Assembly: GCA_905221605.1 (NCBI GenBank)
Contig: CAJNDS010000668.1
Span: 224,001 to 271,644 of the forward strand
Length of the DNA stretch: 47,644 bases
Direction: 5' to 3'
DNA from: Symbiodinium natans
Taxonomy: Eukaryota > Sar > Dinophyceae > Suessiales > Symbiodiniaceae
Part shown: piece by piece, positions 45,101-47,644 of the stretch
Layout of the letters: every line of letters begins with the position of its first letter
How positions within the stretch are numbered: position 1 is the first letter of the stretch
The notes under the pieces: generated by a model
The model's database searches: none
What the model saw: the letters and a program-made list of their open reading frames with translations, nothing else
Told to the model about the DNA's origin: nothing
Position numbers and translations under genes: made by a program

Positions 45101-47354
45101 TCTCAACCCCAACACCCTAAACCCTGAACCCTCAACCCTCAACCCTAAACACAGTACTAGGTTGGTTTTGGGGACATTTTTTATTCCCTTACTAGGGGTT
45201 TGTAAGGGACCCTAAATGTACATATCAGGGTTTAGAGGCCAACCCAGAGTAGGGTCTGTGGGTTTTGGGGCCTTGCTTGGAGGTTCATGGTACTTACTAA
45301 CCACTTATAACTGGGCTTATAACCCCACTTATAATTGGGATAACCCCTATAAGGCCCTTTAGGGGTATTATAAGTAGGGTTATAGGTACAGTTACAATTG
45401 GTTGGTAAGTCCCATGAACCTTCAAGTGGGTTTGCGGGATGGGAGGCACTAGGTGGCGCGCAGCCTTGCTTAGGCACGAACCCATGCCAGGAGTTGTTTT
45501 TTGTTTTGCTCGGTTTTTTGTTTGGGTTTTCTAGGGTTTTTTTTGGGTTTTTTTCAGTGGTTATTTAGTGGTTGTAGTGGTTTTTAGGCTTTTTAGGGTC
45601 TTTTGGGCTTGGGCTTTCAGGGTTTTCGGCTTTGGGGTTTTAGTGTTTAGGTTCAGGATCCACCTAGGAAGGCCGCTTGCTCTGCTCTGGCTCGGTCTCA
45701 AAATTCGGGGCCCAAAGCCCTAAAGCCCTATAGGTCTAGGGTCTAGGGTTTAGGGTTTAGGGTTTGGGGTGCAGGGTTTGGTTTAGGGTTTTGTTTAGGT
45801 CTGAAGTCTGCTCCTAGCAGGTCTTGTCGCCCAAGGAGGCCACTTCCGAAACGGCATCGCCGGCGGTGCTTACCTCTACTTATTGGTGCTTCAGGGGAAG
45901 AGTTTCCGCAAATCCCCCCAAAATATAGAGTAATGTCTCTATATTGTTCTTATAAAGGTAGATCATTTTATAAATTGGAGGGTCCGTAAGCAAATAGCAG
46001 CCTAGCATGCCAGAAGTACCCTCAACCCTAAACCCTATAAACCCTAAACCCAGAGTATCTATATCACGAAAGAGGGAAGAGGGCTTGTCTACACCATCAA
46101 GGGTGCCTGCGGAGGTCTGTCCCAGATGGACTAAATGCTAAACCCTAAACCCTCAACCCTCAACCCTAAGCCCTCAACCCTAAACCCTAGAAACCCTAGT
46201 CCCCAAACCCCAAACCTTAATATTCTTGAGAGTGCATGAGTTGGTGGCAGAAGCACCACAAACTAAGTTGCTCGGGGAAGGCCCCGGCCTGCTGGGGTTT
46301 AGGGTTTAGGGTTTAGGGTTTAGGGTTTAGGGTTTAGGGTTTAGGGCTAGGAACGTGCCTTAAACCATAAGGAGTCCCTATGTAAACTAGGGGTTTATAT
46401 TCCTTGGTGAACAGATGTTGGCCCGTCTGGGAAGCTTCGTCTAGGTTGGCAGTGGTTCATGGCTATATCTCCTCTAGGGCTTAGGGCTTCGGGTTTAGGG
46501 TTTAGGGTTTAGGGTTTAGGGTCGAAGTGCAAGAGGACATGTACCAACAGAACAAAACATCCTCGGCAGATCGCGGCTTTCATGATTTTGCCTTGCTTGG
46601 TCTCCTCTTGGGATGTCCCTCCTTAGACCAACAGTCCTTAATAGGGATGATAGTCTCCACACCATAACTTCTGAGAGGGCGCGCTGCCCCATAGTCAAGC
46701 CAAGCCCATTGGGTAGTTCTCTTAATTTTAATACGGTCCAAAAAAGGACGCATATTTAGAGAATTGCCCCTATATGTTTAAAGTATTTTAAGTCACTGCA
46801 TCCGGCCCTGACACCCCCAGATGCCTGGTCCGAAACCTCATTAAACCCTACTAAACCCTTTGATAAGCCCTATGAGGGTTCAGGGTTTGGGGGTTTAGGC
46901 TTTAGGGTGTACTTGGAGGTTCATGGGTAGTTATGAGTAGGGCCAGTAGGGTTCTAAGTACCCGAAATGGGGTTGTAAGTAGAGTTCCCATACTTTTAAC
47001 CCGACTTGTAACTACCCATGAACGTCCAAGTATAAGCCCTATGAGCACAACCCCCTCCCCCCTCCGCCGAAGCAAGAGTCAAATTAAATGACCTGATAAT
47101 TCTGGGGGTTTGGGGGGGTTAGCTCTCTGCCTGTGAGCTTTGACATTAACGCGTTTTAGGGTTTAGGGTTAGTTTAGCGTTTTAGGGTTGACCCTAAACC
47201 CTAAACCCTAAACCCTAAACCCTAAACCCTAAACCCTAAACCCCAAACCCCAAACCCCAAACCCCAAACCCCAAACCCCAAACCCCACCTGGGCGGCCCT
47301 GTCGCAGCCAGGCCTCCATCGCCTCCCAGGCAGCTGAGGAGCCCGCGCCCCCAG
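42146..47354 (+). CDS. Helical Ala/Glu-rich protein, partial multi-exon gene
   Basis: Exons 42146-42177, 42745-42809, 43205-43261, 43700-43759, 44812-44874, 45821-45865, then probably 46102-46134, 46231-46270 and 47312-47354, join with mostly consistent phase. The first five give an amphipathic helical, coiled-coil-like protein (SHFEELSDAAG; DAVTEVGANTMAKMARVPRE; VKQMNVMPALITAESDLHR; ASMEDALSRLHAHSAAMLKK; DLAAEEQAFDRLAASAAATL). The later ones are Pro/Ser/Ala-rich and look disordered. I do not recognise the family. The start may lie before 42146 and the end beyond the window. Donors are GC, GT and GA, and one GT donor lies in the first TTTAGGG unit. The 42809/43205 joint needs a GG start or a one-base shift. 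Confidence 0.6.
42451..42562. mobile_element. AT-rich palindromic repeat, family 5
   Basis: Second copy of the left half of 20919-21110: CCCTTGGGAATTATATTT, ATAAAACCCAAGAGGAT and AAGGGGAGTATAG in the same order. Confidence 0.55.
42745..42809 (+). CDS. Exon (DAVTEVGANTMAKMARVPREL)
   Basis: Encodes DAVTEVGANTMAKMARVPRE plus Leu. Acceptor GCAG|G. The intron starts GGCTTTAGGG, so the donor would be GG, or GC one base on. Confidence 0.6.
42822..42990. repeat. CTTTAGGG, TTTAGGG and GGGCTGA arrays
   Basis: Three local variants in sequence, the last (GGGCTGA, 42914-42968) about eight units. Confidence 0.93.
43205..43261 (+). CDS. Exon (VKQMNVMPALITAESDLHR)
   Basis: Encodes VKQMNVMPALITAESDLHR, 19 codons in phase 0, between TGAG|G and AGG|GC. 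Helical. Confidence 0.65.
43700..43759 (+). CDS. Exon (ASMEDALSRLHAHSAAMLKK)
   Basis: Encodes ASMEDALSRLHAHSAAMLKK, 20 codons in phase 0, between CCAG|G and AAG|GC. Heptad-like spacing of Met/Leu/Ala suggests a coiled coil. Confidence 0.7.
44050..44310. repeat. TTTAGGG / TTCAGGG / TTTGGGG units
   Basis: Degenerate G-strand array in the intron between exons 43700-43759 and 44812-44874; CCCTAAA (44683-44793) closes the same intron just before the acceptor. Confidence 0.9.
44812..44874 (+). CDS. Exon (DLAAEEQAFDRLAASAAATLE)
   Basis: Encodes DLAAEEQAFDRLAASAAATL plus Glu, 21 codons in phase 0. Acceptor TCAG|G right after a CCCTAAA array. The donor is GAG|GTTTAGGG, so the repeat itself supplies the GT. 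Confidence 0.7.
44879..44945. repeat. TTTAGGG array starting in the splice donor
   Basis: The first GTTTAGGG of the array directly follows the last Glu codon of exon 44812-44874. To 45820 the intron holds degenerate units, a family 1 element and T-rich sequence (45495-45600). Confidence 0.9.
45274..45428. mobile_element. Palindromic MITE-like element, family 1 subtype A
   Basis: 155-bp copy with slightly mutated ends (TGCTTGG / TTCAAGTG) and the same interior. Confidence 0.82.
45821..45865 (+). CDS. Exon (VLSPKEATSETASPA)
   Basis: Encodes VLSPKEATSETASPA in phase 0. Acceptor GCAG|G; donor GCG|GT, or GC three bases earlier. Ser/Thr/Pro-rich. Confidence 0.5.
46102..46134 (+). CDS. Possible exon or terminal exon
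   Basis: Two frames are open here. SIYITKEGRGLVYTIKGACG, upstream from about 46053, ends at a TAA near 46134. The other, VPAEVCPRWTKC, also ends nearby or is spliced at GAG|GT. I cannot choose between them, so borders and frame are uncertain. Confidence 0.25.
   Translation, partial: GACGGLSQMD
46231..46270 (+). CDS. Possible exon (LVAEAPQTKLLGE)
   Basis: Encodes LVAEAPQTKLLGE in a CCCTAAA-left, TTTAGGG-right setting with a G|GC donor. The acceptor AG is followed by T. Low-complexity, disordered-looking. Confidence 0.3.
46912..47030. mobile_element. MITE-like element, family 1 subtype B
   Basis: TACTTGGAGGTTCATGGGTAG at the left and CTACCCATGAACGTCCAAGTA at the right with a subtype B interior. 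Other partial ends of this family are at 3680-3800, 7788-7808, 22930-23008, 30100-30192 and 34310-34340. Confidence 0.75.
47190..47286. repeat. CCCTAAA then CCCCAAA array
   Basis: C-strand array ending 25 bases before exon 47312. Degenerate TTTAGGG follows to about 47510, and CCCGAAC units plus poly-C (47596-47644) close the window. Confidence 0.93.
47312..47354 (+). CDS. Probable exon (ASIASQAAEEPAPP)
   Basis: Encodes ASIASQAAEEPAPP plus one base between CCAG|G and G|GA. CCCCAAA repeats left and TTTAGGG right. Ala/Glu/Pro-rich. Confidence 0.45.
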
Positions 47355-47644
47355 GAGAGTTTTTTGGGGGTTGTGGGGTTGTGGGTTTGTGGGGTTTAGG
47401 GTTTAGGGTTTAGGGTTTCGAGTAGGATTTAAAGTTTAGGGGTTTAGGGTCTAGGGGTTGGAGGCTAGGGATGGTTTAGAGTGTAGGGTTTTGAGGTTTA
47501 GGGTTTAAGGATTTGGGTGTGAGCTTTGTGTGTTTCGCGTTGGGGGTTGAAGTTGAGTAAATCCATTAGGTCTTTTGGGCATTACGAGCCTCGCCCGAAC
47601 CCGAACCCGAACCCGAACCCGAACCCGAACCCCCCCCCCCCCCC

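Noticed and set aside
1-47644. The window as a chromosome end or subtelomere, because of abundant CCCTAAA/TTTAGGG
   Set aside because: Arrays are short, flip orientation every few hundred bases and alternate with exons of a phase-consistent gene. A telomere would be one long array in one orientation at the end.

Overview
The window looks like nuclear DNA of a dinoflagellate, or a close alveolate relative. It is not prokaryotic: no reading frame runs far on the plus strand. Instead, short high-quality protein islands of about 20-100 nt are separated by long non-coding stretches filled with telomere-type repeats (CCCTAAA/TTTAGGG and variants) in both orientations. Joining the islands by protein homology exposes a splice grammar. 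Introns end in AG with G as the first base of the next exon, and begin mostly with GC or GA, seldom GT. As I recall, GC/GA donors and an AG|G acceptor are typical of dinoflagellate genomes; the TTTAGGG repeat type fits but is not specific. All spliced genes read on the plus strand.

Layout. (1) About 0.1-20 kb: exons of a leucine-rich-repeat (LRR) protein of the ribonuclease-inhibitor/NLR type, mostly 23-63 nt long. They join in frame into consecutive LRR units at least from 2.6 to 13.8 kb; later exons (15.6, 17.6, 20.1 kb) are less certain. (2) 4.8-6.5 kb: inside one large LRR intron lies an uninterrupted 430-codon minus-strand frame of unknown function with an internal 113-residue repeat, in a stretch free of telomere-type repeats. 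(3) 21.4-34.0 kb: an apparently complete 21-exon gene for UDP-glucuronate decarboxylase (UDP-xylose synthase, UXS), about 396 aa, whose exon phases all agree. I read 13 GC, 6 GA and 1 GT donors. (4) 34.9-41.5 kb: exons of one or more unrecognised proteins, including a cysteine-rich CCxCGGG exon. (5) 42.1-47.4 kb: exons of a helical, Ala/Glu-rich protein followed by a disordered-looking part that runs towards the window end.

Between exons are telomere-type arrays (7-mers, an 8-mer TTTAGGGG, CCCTTCAA, and a TTTAGGG/TTTGGGG higher-order array), poly-C/poly-G tracts, AT microsatellites and several families of short palindromic MITE-like elements. The clearest family has four copies of 154-155 bp. 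Many exons have a C-strand array (CCCTAAA) on the left and a G-strand array (TTTAGGG) on the right, so the two ends of an intron can be complementary.

All splice sites were placed by eye from reading frame, family knowledge and the AG|G rule, without alignment or transcript data. The UXS model is strong, the LRR model good in its core, and the last two gene models partial. No promoter, tRNA, rRNA, CRISPR or spliced-leader gene was recognised.
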